Shown here in pieces: positions 47,047 to 58,231 of a stretch of DNA of 64,000 nt. Origin of the DNA: Rhizodiscina lignyota. Lineage: Eukaryota; Ascomycota; Dothideomycetes; Aulographales; Rhizodiscinaceae. Positions within the stretch are counted from its first letter, which is position 1. Each line of letters opens with the position of its first letter. The notes below the pieces were generated by a model, which searched no databases, was not told the origin of the DNA, and saw only the letters and a list, made by a program, of their open reading frames with translations. The DNA is taken from assembly GCA_010015805.1 (NCBI GenBank), contig ML978122.1:1398453-1462452 (forward strand). Direction: 5' to 3'. The position numbers and the translations under genes are program-made.

Positions 47047-48016
47047 CTAAAGCTTCGACTTCGACTTCCCAGTCCTATCCAAAAACGCTTTCACCATCGC
47101 CTTCGCATCGTCGCTATTCAGCCTCACCTTCAAGTCATGCCCCTCCAGTACACTCGCCTCCCTCTGCCTCGCTATATCCGTCGGCTTATTCACCAACGCC
47201 TTACACATCCTCAGCGCCTCCGCGTTAAACGTTCCAATCCTCTTCGCCTTCTCGCACACCGCGTCCACAAACTCCGCCTGCTCCCCTGGAATTACTTCCG
47301 TCACCAGCCCGCTGACGTACATCTCCTGCGCGCTTAGTTTTTCCGCAGCGAGCAGCAGGCGGTTCGCGTGCTGCTTGCCCATCACCTTGGGGAAGGTGTA
47401 GGACGATGCGCCCTCGGGCACGAACGCCATGCTCATGAAGGGCGTTTGGAAGATTGCGCGTTGGGAGGCGTACACGAGGTCGAAGTTGAAGAGCTGCGTG
47501 CAGCCCCAGCCGATTGCGGCGCCGTTTACGGCGGCTATGAGGACTTTGGGGTAGCCGACGAGACTGGCGTGGATTTAGTTGGGATGAAAATGAGATGCAT
47601 GCCCGAAAGGTTGGTGGGGACTGACACGTCTGCGAGGCCTCTGCCGGCTTCGATTTCCTGCTCGATCGTGGGGCCTTTTCCAGGCGGCGTGAGGACTTTG
47701 CCTACGTAATTTGTCAATTGTTGCGTTTTACTTTCGATGAATAATTAGAACGAATCACCTGCACAATAGTGTTTTCCTTTCCCGGTCCTATAAGGATAAG
47801 AAACGAGACTCTTTCAAAACGTAGAATTCATAAACCTTACAGCGCTACAACCCGAACATCTTTCTCATCTCTCGCCCATACCAACGCATCCCGAAGATTG
47901 TGATACTGCTCTAGCGTGAAGGCATTGGAGATCTTCGGCTGGTTGTAGCTGAAGAGCACTGCGCCTGGCGATATTCGGTCAATGACTATTGTTTGGAGAG
48001 TAGGTTGCGGCGCCAT
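47047..48016 (-). CDS. peroxisomal enoyl-CoA hydratase/isomerase with PTS1 signal
   Basis: Four exons, 47841..48016, 47759..47787, 47626..47701 and 47047..47563, give 265 residues in continuous phase; the second exon is only 29 nt. The crotonase fold shows in KISNAFTLEQYHNLRDAL, TGKGKHYCAG (oxyanion-hole strand), KVLIAAVNGAAIGWGC and FVPEGASSYTFPKVMG; the Glu in FVPEGAS occupies the usual catalytic position. The C-terminus KSKSKL is a classic peroxisomal targeting signal, so it probably acts in peroxisomal beta-oxidation as a hydratase or a delta3-delta2 isomerase; the two cannot be separated by sight. A divergent SDR gene follows 904 bp away. Confidence 0.9.
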
Positions 48017-48920
48017 TGAGATCTTAACATATTATATAGCAAACAAACGATCCAAGGCTTCTCCATTTCCAATATAAATGCTCGAAATGCGGCAATCCTC
48101 GGTCAAATAACGGCTCTGCCTCCAGAGGATGTGATGTGTTCCCCCAGTCTTCCCCGCATTTTCAGGGGCGGTGATATGGAACCCCCAGGCAGGACATCTC
48201 AATCGTTTCGTACCTACCAACGCAATTGCTCGACTCTCGAGGCCCAAAGAATACCACAGCAGCCAGTTCAACACCAAACGAGCTACCTTATCTTCAAACA
48301 CTGGAGGTACATGCGTAGCCAAGCAAACTCAGAATGCTCCGCTACATATCCTGACGGTAGCGGTCGAACTTCGCTTGTTGCTGGAGAACGCATTAAAGTC
48401 GCCTCTGCGACATTGGAACACACACTTACAGAACAGTTCGATCCAAAGAAAGCTCTCTTTAACCTTGACGAAAGTTTGCTCCGAACTTCTAAAATATTCT
48501 GGTGAGAGTCTTCGCGTCATGTGTGACACATCCGCGCACACTTCATCCAACTCGTCAGAATTCCCGCCCTATATGTGCTACCTCTACCAGTAACGCCTCA
48601 TTCAAGAGTACTATATATACACACTGCCATCAGAAGAATTGTTTCGTTCAACTGAACAGGTAAAAATCTATTTCCGGACACGTGATTGGGTACGCGAAAA
48701 CATTTCCAAGTCCAGTCTTTTCGTCCACAATGTACGGCCGGATATCTGGACCCGGATACTCGAGGTCACAATAGATCCTGCGCTGAGTGCAGTGCACAAC
48801 ACATTTATACCGGCCATGTCATGCTCCATAGAACTCGCATCATATTCAATCGTCTCAATAAACCTATGTCCAATATCTCAACTAATTATTCCCACGATAT
48901 AATTCATCTTCAATCACAAC
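48017..48920. other. divergent intergenic region
   Basis: 904 bp between the start codons of the enoyl-CoA hydratase/isomerase and SDR genes. No third gene is convincing. The SDR side contains CTATATATACA at about 48610, a TATA-like stretch. Confidence 0.4.
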
Positions 48921-49767
48921 ATGGCCTCCAAAGTCGCCTTGATCACCGGAGGAGGTTGGTTATCCCTTCTTAGGTTCACCAACTTTAATATAGTATAAAA
49001 TTGACCTTCTCGCAGCCTCCGGCATGGGCCTTGAAGTAGCGCGTTCCCTCTCCTCGGAAGGATGGAGACTCTCAATTCTCGACATGAACCAAGAGAGCGG
49101 CGAGAAAGTCGCAAAGAGCCTGGATGCCAAATTCTACAAAGTTAACGTGACCAACTACGACGAGCTCGCTGATGCCTTTGAAGCAACATGGCAAGAGCAT
49201 GGGCGCCTCGACTTCGTCTTCGCGAACGCCGGCATTGCGGGAGACGAGTCCTTCTACAGCCACCCAGAGCTCGACAGCAAAGGACGGCCCAAGAAGCCGA
49301 ACCTGCTGGTCACGGCCATTAACATCGACGGTGTTATTAGCACGTGCTGGCTCGCCCAGCACTACTTCCGCATGAACAAGAAGCCGCTCGGCGGCGTCAT
49401 CGTCATCACAGCGTCTTGCGGCGGTATCTATCCAGTGCCCATCAGCCCAATCTACGGCGCATCGAAGCATGCAATGGTCGGGTTCATGCGTAGTATCGCG
49501 CCGCGGATGATCAAGGACAGCATTCGGGTGAACTGCATCTGCCCTGGGACGGTTAGGACGGGCCTGCTAAGTAAGGAGGGCTGGGAGACGTATCCGAACG
49601 AGGCTTTTACGCCTATTGAAAAGGTCGTGGAGGTAGTGAACTTGTTCGTCGAGGACGAGACGCTGTACGGCAAGGCAGCTGAGATTATTAAGAACAAGCA
49701 TTATTGGCAGGACGCGCCCCCTTACTCGGACGAGTGGATGGCGTTGACGATGAAGGCTTGTGATTAG
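48921..49767 (+). CDS. short-chain dehydrogenase/reductase (classical SDR)
   Basis: Two exons, 48921..48954 and 49016..49767, give 261 residues. The intron interrupts the NAD(P)-binding motif: exon 1 ends ALITGG and exon 2 continues ASGMGLEVA, making TGGASGMG. Other signatures are LDM after beta-2 (Asp favours NAD), FANAGIAG (NNAG variant), the catalytic Ser in VITASCGG, YGASKHAM (YxxxK) and VNCICPGTVRT. It resembles 15-hydroxyprostaglandin-dehydrogenase-like fungal SDRs. The substrate is unknown. Divergence from a peroxisomal beta-oxidation gene could hint at lipid metabolism, but this SDR lacks a C-terminal SKL. Confidence 0.92.
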
Positions 49768-50522
49768 CTTTAATGTTCAACTTGTCTCTGTTAAATACTT
49801 CCTCATTTAAGGGATATGCATTTATAGAGGGTTTGGTAAGCTTCAGGATCTAGATCTGGGCACCAATATAGCATTCTGAACCCCCCTGCCTCCGTGCGAA
49901 AGAGGTGATTTCCAGCGAGCCAACAGTCTACAGAACCACTCCATTAACAGTCGCCTTCAGCTCTTTCAAGCAGAGCCTGCATATGAGTGAGTTCACATTC
50001 GAGATTGTTCGAGAGCAGTTTGCTAGGCCTGCCTCAGGAGATTTGTCTTTCGTTGTTACCGAAAAGAGGCACCTTTGCAGATCTCATACGCTCACGAGAA
50101 ACTAGCTCCTTTGTACAATGGGCGTCAAAGCGGTGCTTCAGAAAGCATGAATGGAGAGTCGGCTTGGATACAGTTAGCATCAGCTCGAACGTAACAACAA
50201 TAACGTCTGTGGAAGGAGAGGTGCCCTCACGGGTGTCTCCTGCGATACTGCCTTTCCACAAGCCATTTGATTCATCCCGGGATCTGCACAATAAAACTTG
50301 GAGAGAAGCTTGACGTTCTCATATACGCGCGTTGTACTGTGGACGACGTGCTCAGCTTCCTTCTATGGTTTATAGTCAAAGGCATCTCTGAACAAATCAC
50401 GTTACACCAGTTGGAAGAGCAGAACGAATAAAATCAGAATTTAAGAGCATCCAGCTTCATTCATTCGGTATCACGTAGCTATGTAAGCTACTCGAATCTC
50501 CCCTTGCTCACACCCGCCATCA
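49768..50522. other. convergent intergenic region, nothing recognised
   Basis: 755 bp between the SDR and PRP22 3' ends. Short overlapping frames near 49,900-50,310 have no motif. Confidence 0.4.
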
Positions 50523-53500
50523 CTATCCCCAAGTACCGCCACCACCCCTGCCCTGCCTCCTCTGCGCACTCAACCTCCAATCATCCTCGCCAGCGAACTT
50601 GTTGTGCAGCGGCTGGATCCTCTCCGCCCTCTTCCTCTTGCTCAGCCTATCCGTCGGCGCGACCTTGAAGAACGTCGGCGCCGCCTCGACCAACCATTTC
50701 GGCTCGATAGCCGTGACGTTGTGCATGTACTCCTTCGTCGTCTCAACCAGGGAGTGGTATATGACGTGCTCCGCCGGCTTCCCGAACAATGCGGACGCAG
50801 GATGCATGTACACAGGCGTGCCCTCGACAAGCGTTTTGTATCCTTCCTGCGGGTCTTTGCGCGCAGCGTTGCGGAAGAAGCCGGAGCAGAGCGCCTGACG
50901 GACTTTCATAGTGTTGCGGCCGCAGGAGACGAGGTGCAGCTTGTGGCGGTTGAGGATGGTTACCAGCTGCTCTCGCACATCCTTCACACGCTTCATGGCG
51001 CGCGGCTGGATGAAGTTATCGTAGCACCACGGATCTGAGAACTTGGAGCTCTTCCAGCCATTGTACACGTTCAGGAGTGTCAGGTGGTCGCCGTGCGGAT
51101 CGTGAAACTTGGCCTTCTTCTGGTCGGCTTGCTGCTGCTTCTCTTTGGGCCGATGGAACACGGTCTGGGTGGCGGAGATCATAGCGACAATCGTCAAGAG
51201 CTCCTCAGAGCATTCCATCTGCGCAGAGATGATTAGTGATTTCGCCAATCCAGGGTCCATTGGGAAGTCGGCCATTTGACGACCGAGACGCGTGAGCAGG
51301 CCCTCATCGTCGAGTGCTGACAAGGCGTACAGCTCTTCCAACGCAGTAAGCATAGTATTTGTGGGTGGTGGGTCCATGAAGTCGAAGTGGAGGAGGTCAT
51401 TAATGCCCATAGCTTTGAGCATGAGAATGGTGTTTGAAAGATTCTGGCGTTGAATTTCCGGAATGGTTGTAGGCAGCATCTCCGACTGGAACGCACCCTC
51501 TGTATACAGCCGAAAGCATTTGCCTGGACCCGTCCTTCCAGCTCGTCCAGCTCGCTGCTTAGCCTGCGCCTGTGAGATAGGAGTCACCTGCAACCTATCC
51601 ATGCCAAGCTTCGCATCGTATGCAGTCTGCTTGACAAATCCAGGATCCACAACGTAGTAGATACCATCGATAGTGATTGATGTCTCTGCAATGTTTGTTG
51701 CAATGACGCATTTCCGGCTCCCCGGACGGGCTGGTTCGAAGATTCGGCTGGCAACCTCGCTGGGCAAAGCTCCGTAGATTGGTAGAATGTCCAGTTCCGG
51801 CACACTCGGCCCCAGCGCCTTCATTCGCTCGGTCAGTATCTCGCAACTGGTGTCGATTTCCTCTTTTCCTGTTAAGAAGACCAAAATGTCTCCTGCCGCC
51901 TCCATGAGGTGGATCTGCATGACCGCATTTAAGGCTGCGTCCAGGTAGTCTGGTTCAGGATCTGCGGCGTGCATGATTGTAACGGGAAACGTGCGTCCAG
52001 GGATTGAAAAGATCGGACATTTATTGAAGTACTCCGAAAACTTCTCGGCGTCCAACGTGGCCGAGGTGACGATGAGCTTCAAGTCCGGCCTTCGCTTTAA
52101 GGCCTTCTTGATCAGACCGAAGAGTACATCCGTGGCTATCGTCCGTTCGTGAGCTTCATCAAGCATTATGACCGAATACTTGCTCAGGAAAGGATCGAGC
52201 AAGATCTCTCGCTGCATTATGCCGTCCGTCATGTACTTGATCTTAGTGTCTGGACTAGTACAATCTTCGAATCTAATGGTGTATCCAACTTCGTGCCCTA
52301 GCCTGGAGCCGACCTCTTCGGAGACACGTTTCGCTACGGACATGGCAGCGACACGACGAGGCTGTGTGCAACCTATCATGCCTTCATTGGCAAAACCGCC
52401 CTCTGCTAGATACTGAGGGAGCTGTGTTGTTTTGCCGGAGCCTGTATCACCGACGACGATCAATAATTGATTCGCACGAACGGCATCGAGAAGTTGCTTG
52501 CGGAACCTGAAGACCGGTAGACTCTCTCTCTGCTGCTTTATGGTCATCGATGTTCGCTTGCCAAGAACCGCAGGTTTGCCTTGCTGAATCTGCTTCCACT
52601 CCGGGACAGGTTCGTTGGAGCTATTCGCAGGACGCCCGCTGCGAAGCTCACTGGCAAATTTACGCTCCTCCGGTGCGACCATGGGATCTTGCCATTGAGC
52701 GTTGAGATCGACTTCCGCAGCCTTTTGCGCGGCTTTGTCATTCTGCTCTTGCTGACGCATATCTCGCCTTTCCTTTGCAAGACCCTCTCCTGCCATCGCA
52801 GCTCGGTTCATGGAGCCGTCTGGGGCCTTGACGACTCTGATTGGCGATAATTCCAAAGACTGCTTAGTTTGTCCAGCTAAGAACGGTGGTTCTTCTTCCC
52901 TCACTTCGATGTCGATATCTTCTTCATTTTCGATTTCGCCATTCGCATTTACAGTGTCGTTCTCATAGTTGTCGATGTCTGGGTAGTCCGCGGCGGATAC
53001 AACGCCAGAAGCAATAAGCTGTCTGATCTCCCAGCGCTCTGGAGACGTGAGTCGCTTTTTCCTCTTGCCGCCGCCGTACGCATCACCCTCCATGACAGGC
53101 ACCTCCGAGCCGAGGTTTCCGTAACGGCCGTCACTACCCTGTCCACCCAATCCTTCCATATTCGCCCCAGAAGCTATCCGTTTCTGCGGAGCAAGATCTT
53201 CACCTGTGGCTTGGTCCACCTCTTTCATCGATAGACTTATTCGCCCATTTTCGACCTTCATGACTTTGACCTTGACGGCTTGGTTGCGAGTAACGAGATC
53301 CGAAGGGTGGTTGACGCGTGCACCTTCTTGCATTGCTGATATGTGTACGAGGCCATCAACCCTGCGTCTGATGCCCTCCAAGTTGACAAAGACCCCAAAA
53401 TCTTTGACGCCTGTCACCCGACCATTGTATGTCTTGTATTGTATCGGTTCGTCGTCAAGTTCAGGGGTCGGGGGACGCTTAAAACGACGGTCTTCGCTGG

Positions 53501-54122
53501 GGCTTCTTCTCCGTTCATGTCGAGACTCTCGCTTTCTCTTGCGTCTCCGCTCCTTCTCGCTCTCAAAAGGACTCCGGGAGCGGGAGCGTGATTGTGACCT
53601 TCTTCGACGTCTCCTGGCCCCATATCTTTCTCCGCCATCATTCAAAGGACTTGGACTGCGCTTTCTTGACAAGCCGTTCTTGGTTCCACCGCCTGCCTTA
53701 CTAGCGAGACTCTCCAAGGCGGCAAATGTATCGTCCATGTCGTCCACTTTGTCACCTCCGTTTGCCCCCCAATCCGGCTCCTTGTCTGGGATTGCTAGAC
53801 CTGGCAATATCCTTGGCTTTTTGTCGCGACCGCGAATCTCATCCTGGCTATCAATATTCTTCCCTTGATCTTTCGCGTTTTTACCCTTGTACTTCGGGTG
53901 CATCGTGCGGACCAAACGGTCGATGCTGGTGATCAGACTGGTTTGGAAATCTCCACCCATGGCGTTCAGCTTGTCGCGAAACTCGTCTACCGACTTGCAT
54001 TTCGTATGTTGATCAATGATAAACTCGGCAAGGTTTTTCTCGTCAATGCCCAGGTAGTTGTGGAGCTCGGATGTGACCTTGGAGACCAGCGAAAGATACT
54101 CGAGATTCTCCAGGTCCTCCAT
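50523..54122 (-). CDS. PRP22: PRP22/DHX8-type DEAH-box pre-mRNA splicing helicase
   Basis: One uninterrupted exon of 1,199 residues from the ATG at 54122; the frame extends upstream to 54374 but that part lacks conservation. The N-terminal MEDLENLEYLSLVSKVTSELHNYLG matches Prp22/DHX8. An Arg/Ser-rich region is followed by an S1 RNA-binding domain (VTGVKDFGVFVNLEG, GLVHISAM), which separates Prp22 from Prp2 and Prp16. Helicase motifs: GDTGSGKTTQLP, TQPRRVAAMSVAKRV, DEAH, SAT, and QRAGRAGRTGPGKCFRLY. An OB-fold region follows (ARKDPQEGYKTLVEGTPVYMHPASALF). The protein releases spliced mRNA from the spliceosome. Intron absence is unusual beside the intron-rich neighbours. Confidence 0.96.
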   Translation of the reverse strand: MEDLENLEYLSLVSKVTSELHNYLGIDEKNLAEFIIDQHTKCKSVDEFRDKLNAMGGDFQTSLITSIDRLVRTMHPKYKGKNAKDQGKNIDSQDEIRGRDKKPRILPGLAIPDKEPDWGANGGDKVDDMDDTFAALESLASKAGGGTKNGLSRKRSPSPLNDGGERYGARRRRRRSQSRSRSRSPFESEKERRRKRKRESRHERRRSPSEDRRFKRPPTPELDDEPIQYKTYNGRVTGVKDFGVFVNLEGIRRRVDGLVHISAMQEGARVNHPSDLVTRNQAVKVKVMKVENGRISLSMKEVDQATGEDLAPQKRIASGANMEGLGGQGSDGRYGNLGSEVPVMEGDAYGGGKRKKRLTSPERWEIRQLIASGVVSAADYPDIDNYENDTVNANGEIENEEDIDIEVREEEPPFLAGQTKQSLELSPIRVVKAPDGSMNRAAMAGEGLAKERRDMRQQEQNDKAAQKAAEVDLNAQWQDPMVAPEERKFASELRSGRPANSSNEPVPEWKQIQQGKPAVLGKRTSMTIKQQRESLPVFRFRKQLLDAVRANQLLIVVGDTGSGKTTQLPQYLAEGGFANEGMIGCTQPRRVAAMSVAKRVSEEVGSRLGHEVGYTIRFEDCTSPDTKIKYMTDGIMQREILLDPFLSKYSVIMLDEAHERTIATDVLFGLIKKALKRRPDLKLIVTSATLDAEKFSEYFNKCPIFSIPGRTFPVTIMHAADPEPDYLDAALNAVMQIHLMEAAGDILVFLTGKEEIDTSCEILTERMKALGPSVPELDILPIYGALPSEVASRIFEPARPGSRKCVIATNIAETSITIDGIYYVVDPGFVKQTAYDAKLGMDRLQVTPISQAQAKQRAGRAGRTGPGKCFRLYTEGAFQSEMLPTTIPEIQRQNLSNTILMLKAMGINDLLHFDFMDPPPTNTMLTALEELYALSALDDEGLLTRLGRQMADFPMDPGLAKSLIISAQMECSEELLTIVAMISATQTVFHRPKEKQQQADQKKAKFHDPHGDHLTLLNVYNGWKSSKFSDPWCYDNFIQPRAMKRVKDVREQLVTILNRHKLHLVSCGRNTMKVRQALCSGFFRNAARKDPQEGYKTLVEGTPVYMHPASALFGKPAEHVIYHSLVETTKEYMHNVTAIEPKWLVEAAPTFFKVAPTDRLSKRKRAERIQPLHNKFAGEDDWRLSAQRRQGRGGGGTWG

Positions 54123-55173
54123 GGTGGGATAGTCGTGTTTGCCCTCAAAATGAAGTGATTTCGAGATGAGGACACAGAGGAGGTCGATGGATATCGTGAG
54201 CGCAAGACGCGCAGTAGAGGAGAGGGTTGTTTTGAAGCAGTCTGTTCTCAGTGAACGTCGCGAAGATTGAATCCGCGCAAATGCTTGGCATCTTGTGGCG
54301 GAAACTTTAAGATTTGAGTCAGCCTCAGCGTCTCCGCCATGAATGCCTGACTCGTGCACGCCCCCTATCACCACCTCATCACTTCCATTCTACTTCCATC
54401 ATTAACAAGCCCACAGCTCTCTAAGCCACAATACAGATTGATAATTACAGCGCATAGCTATTGTTGTCACTGTTTCAATTATCCTATGCTATAAGATCGT
54501 CTTCAGATCCAGCCTCTAAGTACATTCCCTAACTGTATCTGCATCTCCCAAGCTATTCAAATCCAGAGGGAGGCGCTGAGCGATAGCTGGAAAACAAAGC
54601 CACCCGTATTTAGCGCAAACCGAATGTCGCCGAAAGCTATGGTAGTCCTTTCCCCTCTCCTTCTATCGCTCTGACAGGTAGTCCTTGCAGATTTCTCTCC
54701 TCAATCAGTCTCCTCGATTCCACCTCCTGGTGCTTTTTTATGAATTTCTGAATTTGATTTAGTGAAAGTAAACTTTGCGAGAGCAGTGTCCCCTTTCCAC
54801 GAGCCCTATAATGCCTTCCGGTCTTTTGTTTGGGCTGCTACTTCATAATCCCAAGGGAAAGAAGAAATCGAATGTTGTGTAACAGTTTGCTAACTGGCTT
54901 CTCCTTCACCGGTCAACAGAAGCCTCGTTGGACACATCTATGCAAGCTCGAAGGCGGCAGGCAAGAGCTGGCTACCTCTTCCCTTTTTACTAATCCTTTC
55001 AATCTGGATTTCATTGCTGATCGCCTTCCATTTAAAGTACAGGCCTTTACTTCAAGAGTGGTCGCCTCATAGAACGCACTCCTTCAGTGGCGTTCGGTGC
55101 TTCTATACACTAACCGAGGCTTTATCTAATAAAAAATTTATGAATAAGTCTAATCAGGTAGGGCTAAATACCC
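54123..55173. other. spacer between PRP22 and the RiPP-like cluster
   Basis: This 1.05-kb gap separates conserved housekeeping genes on the left from the UstYa-rich region on the right, so it is a natural left border for the cluster. No gene is recognised in it. Confidence 0.5.
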
Positions 55174-56200
55174 TTATATCCATACTTTATCATTGACTCG
55201 GTTCTTCTCGAGATAGCTACGAACTTGATCCCAGTCTCGACATATATGCTTCGCATCCCAGCCATCGCTTCCTGGGAGGGTCTTATCTGGGAACGAGGTC
55301 TGCTTGCCCTCAAGCGTTGTGTCTCCACAGCACACAATGCTTTGCCGTAGATATTCAAAGCAGTGACTGCTATGCCAGTCTGCAGAGTCATCATGGGCTC
55401 GAGAACCAGTGTTGTTCGACACAAGGGACGAGAACAATTCCTCGAGTTTGTACTAAGCACATGGATTAGTCATCAGTAGAATGGGCTACTCGGCTAGTCG
55501 AACATCGCAGATTCTCGGGATGTGTTGACCGGGCACGAACTTACCAAGCAGTGAAGCTGGTGTGTGACGGACGTCGTGAAGACCGGGACGTCGTACTCTG
55601 GTAGCGGCGTTGGTAGGTTATCATAATCCTCCGGGTTGTCGACTCGCACATATCCAAGACCCTCTATTGTGTCTTGTCTCAGCACTCTCACTGTTTTGCA
55701 ACCCAAGCACACAGGAAACTCACTCGGTACCAAGTCCAGCCATTTCTGTCGCACGCGGTTCGTGAACCAGTCAGCTGGATCGTCCGGAGTAAAGGACGAA
55801 TCGTATGCAAATGTCCTAATCTGCCGTCGGACTACACGCGTCCTTGGAATAAGTACTTGCTATGACGGAACGGGCCTAAATTGTAGAGGGCATCGTTGGG
55901 CGACGTACTGGTTGGTGCAAATCCTGTGATATCTCCAGAGCTCTCTAACCGCCCTCGACCGTCGCCATATCTTGATGTCACAAGAAAGGCTAAGATGGCG
56001 AGGAGGAGAACAGTATTCAGGGCATGCCTGAGTGACAAAATGATCGAGCAGACTTGTCGGGTCCTCTTCGAGCCAGTTGGTTTCTTCTGTAGTCTATGGA
56101 GTTGATCTTCTTCATCTCCACTCCAGCTGCTCCTTGTCATGAGGGGCTTGCTATCGTCGCCGTTGAAGGCCAAAGTTTCATGGCTTCCGTCTGGAGTCAT
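55174..56200 (-). CDS. UstYa/DUF3328 family oxidase (cluster copy A)
   Basis: Three exons, 55857..56200, 55545..55815 and 55174..55452, give 297 residues; introns are 41 and 92 nt. The layout is type II membrane: a cytosolic N-terminus, one membrane helix near residues 59-80 (ALNTVLLLAILAFLV), then a lumenal domain. The two family motifs are intact, HQLHC at 200-204 and HSSHC at 232-236, and HICRDW follows near the C-terminus. A Cys pair follows the second motif (IVCCGDTT). UstYa-type proteins install oxidative ring closures or chlorinations on fungal ribosomal peptides, probably with copper. The second intron falls directly after HQLHCL, as in the other copies here. It is the leftmost gene of the cluster. 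Confidence 0.9.
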
Positions 56201-56807
56201 CTCTTCGGTGAAGGCTAGTAATAATGGAACGGGTTACGATGTAAAGACTCGGCATTCGTTCACCTAAGCAGCGAGCAACCAAGGATACACAATCCTAATA
56301 CCAAGACAATTGGTAGTGTCGGCATTTACGAGGGAGACCCGCAAGATGATTGAGCCACATGTGCTTCTCCCGCGCGAGAGGAGAAGGTGACATGAACCAT
56401 GTTTTTTCCTGCAAGGTGCTTAACGTGCATTTAGTTCTCACGTACATTGTAGATCTGGCTGGGCGTGGGTACAACTCCGGCTGCGCATCTAACGTGGGGT
56501 TGGACGAGGGTAGGGGAGGTTGGAAGGGGTTGGATGGGGTCTGAAAAGACTTGGCAATGCAGTTGGGAAGTCTACTCCGTATATGGTAGATGCTTTACTG
56601 TATATGGTATCCATGTCAGCAACCCATGCCGGTGATCTGACTCGCACCCGCAACCAGCTCATCTGCTTGGCAAGAGGCGAGTAGACACAGCTTGCAAGAC
56701 CGACGGGCGAATGATACTCTTGTCCGTTGCCACAGGGCCTCTGTGACCACTTCTATGGTAGATCTTATCAAGTTTCGGGCATATGTACATTTGTAATTCC
56801 CCCAGCG
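56201..56807. other. cluster spacer between copies A and B
   Basis: 607 bp, apparently promoter of copy A and 3' region of gene B; nothing specific recognised. Confidence 0.35.
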
Positions 56808-57698
56808 TCAGCGGCGGTGAGAGTCATCCGGAAAGCCGCATCTATCAAACCCTACAGCCAATTTCGTAATGTTTGAGGGAATGGAATGCTCGGTCAAGTA
56901 CCCTGCGCAATGCACCGAGTGTCCGTACGAAAACAGTGACTGCACAATGGGCTTGCCGCTCGTCCACGCCTTCATCTGCATCTCCCATAGGTACGCGCAG
57001 TGCGCATAGTGAAAATCCAGCCGTACCACCGCGGCCGCGTGCTCTCCGCGTCTGAACTCCTCGTCGGGAATTTCGCTTTCGAAGCTGATGTCGCGGAACC
57101 ACTGGTATTGGCCTTTTGAAAGGTACCTCTCCATCAGTTCTGTGTCGCGGCAGTCTTCGTGTAGCCATACAGAGAGCATGGAATCGAAGTGGCATCCTTT
57201 GGAACGGGCTTGTTCGGCATTGGAACCACAGTCTTTCCAGCTTGAGAACATTTCCGAATTTGCCTTATCGGATTCAAATTCTGGTTCATCGGTGGAATTA
57301 CTGTGGCCCTGAGGAGAACCAATTGGCGGCCTTGAGTCGTCCAAATTTGATTCTACCGCGCTGGTCGGTGTCGTTGACTCATGACTTGAAGTCGAGGTAT
57401 GTCCGAGGAAGCAATATCCAACAAATGCGAGAAGAATTGCGACCGAAGCAAGAGCAATGATGCTAGCGAAAAGCTTCCGCCATTGTTGGGCCTTTTCGAA
57501 TTTTTCATCGAACCCATTCTCGATATCCTCCTTTTCCTGCTCGTGAAGTAACTGCTGACCAGGTTCACCGTCCGGGCTAATTTGGTGGTAAGAGAGATTC
57601 AGTCCGCGCAAATTCCCCTTCATAGGAGAGAAAAGATTCAAGATGGCCATATTGGCATAATAATGAATGTGATGTATTCTCGTGAGGCTTCTGGGCAT
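56808..57698 (-). CDS. type II membrane protein with two HxxHC motifs, UstYa-like but distinct (cluster gene B)
   Basis: A single exon of 296 residues (an internal ATG at residue 17 is also possible). The cytosolic N-terminus is acidic (HEQEKEDIENGFDEKFE), followed by one membrane helix at about 76-98, a Ser/Thr-rich stalk, and a lumenal domain. That domain begins CGSNAEQARSKGCHFDSM, then has HYAHC at 230-234 and HSVHC at 260-264, thirty residues apart as in UstYa. The CG-x4-A-x3-GC-x-FD block belongs to a fungal family I know only as hypothetical proteins; it lacks the DUF3328 'PE-DAAW' region and the terminal HxCR motif. Unlike the other copies it has no intron. By position it may act on the same peptide. 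Confidence 0.75.
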   Translation of the reverse strand: MPRSLTRIHHIHYYANMAILNLFSPMKGNLRGLNLSYHQISPDGEPGQQLLHEQEKEDIENGFDEKFEKAQQWRKLFASIIALASVAILLAFVGYCFLGHTSTSSHESTTPTSAVESNLDDSRPPIGSPQGHSNSTDEPEFESDKANSEMFSSWKDCGSNAEQARSKGCHFDSMLSVWLHEDCRDTELMERYLSKGQYQWFRDISFESEIPDEEFRRGEHAAAVVRLDFHYAHCAYLWEMQMKAWTSGKPIVQSLFSYGHSVHCAGYLTEHSIPSNITKLAVGFDRCGFPDDSHRR

Positions 57699-58231
57699 TC
57701 CAATTGTATTGGAACTTGGAATCTGGAATTATATCGAAACCACAGAAAACAAGATGGATCGACTGTTGGAATAGACAATGAGATATCGTAATATCTATTA
57801 TCAATGCGGAGCTTTGAATACCATAGTTCCGTGACCTACTAGGATGAGAGCATGTTTATCATCCTATACAAAGCAAGAGTTCCAGGGTAGCAGTGGGGAG
57901 GTGGATGTAGAGAAAGACAAGGGGGGATGCGGGAGAAATTGGGAGGGAGGCGATTACCAAAAATCTTAGAGGGGGTTAGAATTTAGGACCCAAACTTTCA
58001 CCTATCTTAATTCGTGGTATCAAGCATTATTAGAAAGATCTTTGACAAATAAATTTAAATCATGGGGGCCAGAAAGTCTCTTCAAGCAGTTACGTTAAAT
58101 GTATATTGAATTTGGTCGCATATTGGACTTCAGCGTGTACTGAACTATCGATAATTCTAATTGAGAGTCGCGCGCCATTTGCTCAACGAATAGGCAATGA
58201 CAACCTTTTACACTCTATTTTCTATCTTCCA
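57699..58231. other. AT-rich cluster spacer
   Basis: 533 bp between gene B and copy C, with AT-rich sequence at 57,990-58,110. No gene recognised. Confidence 0.35.
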
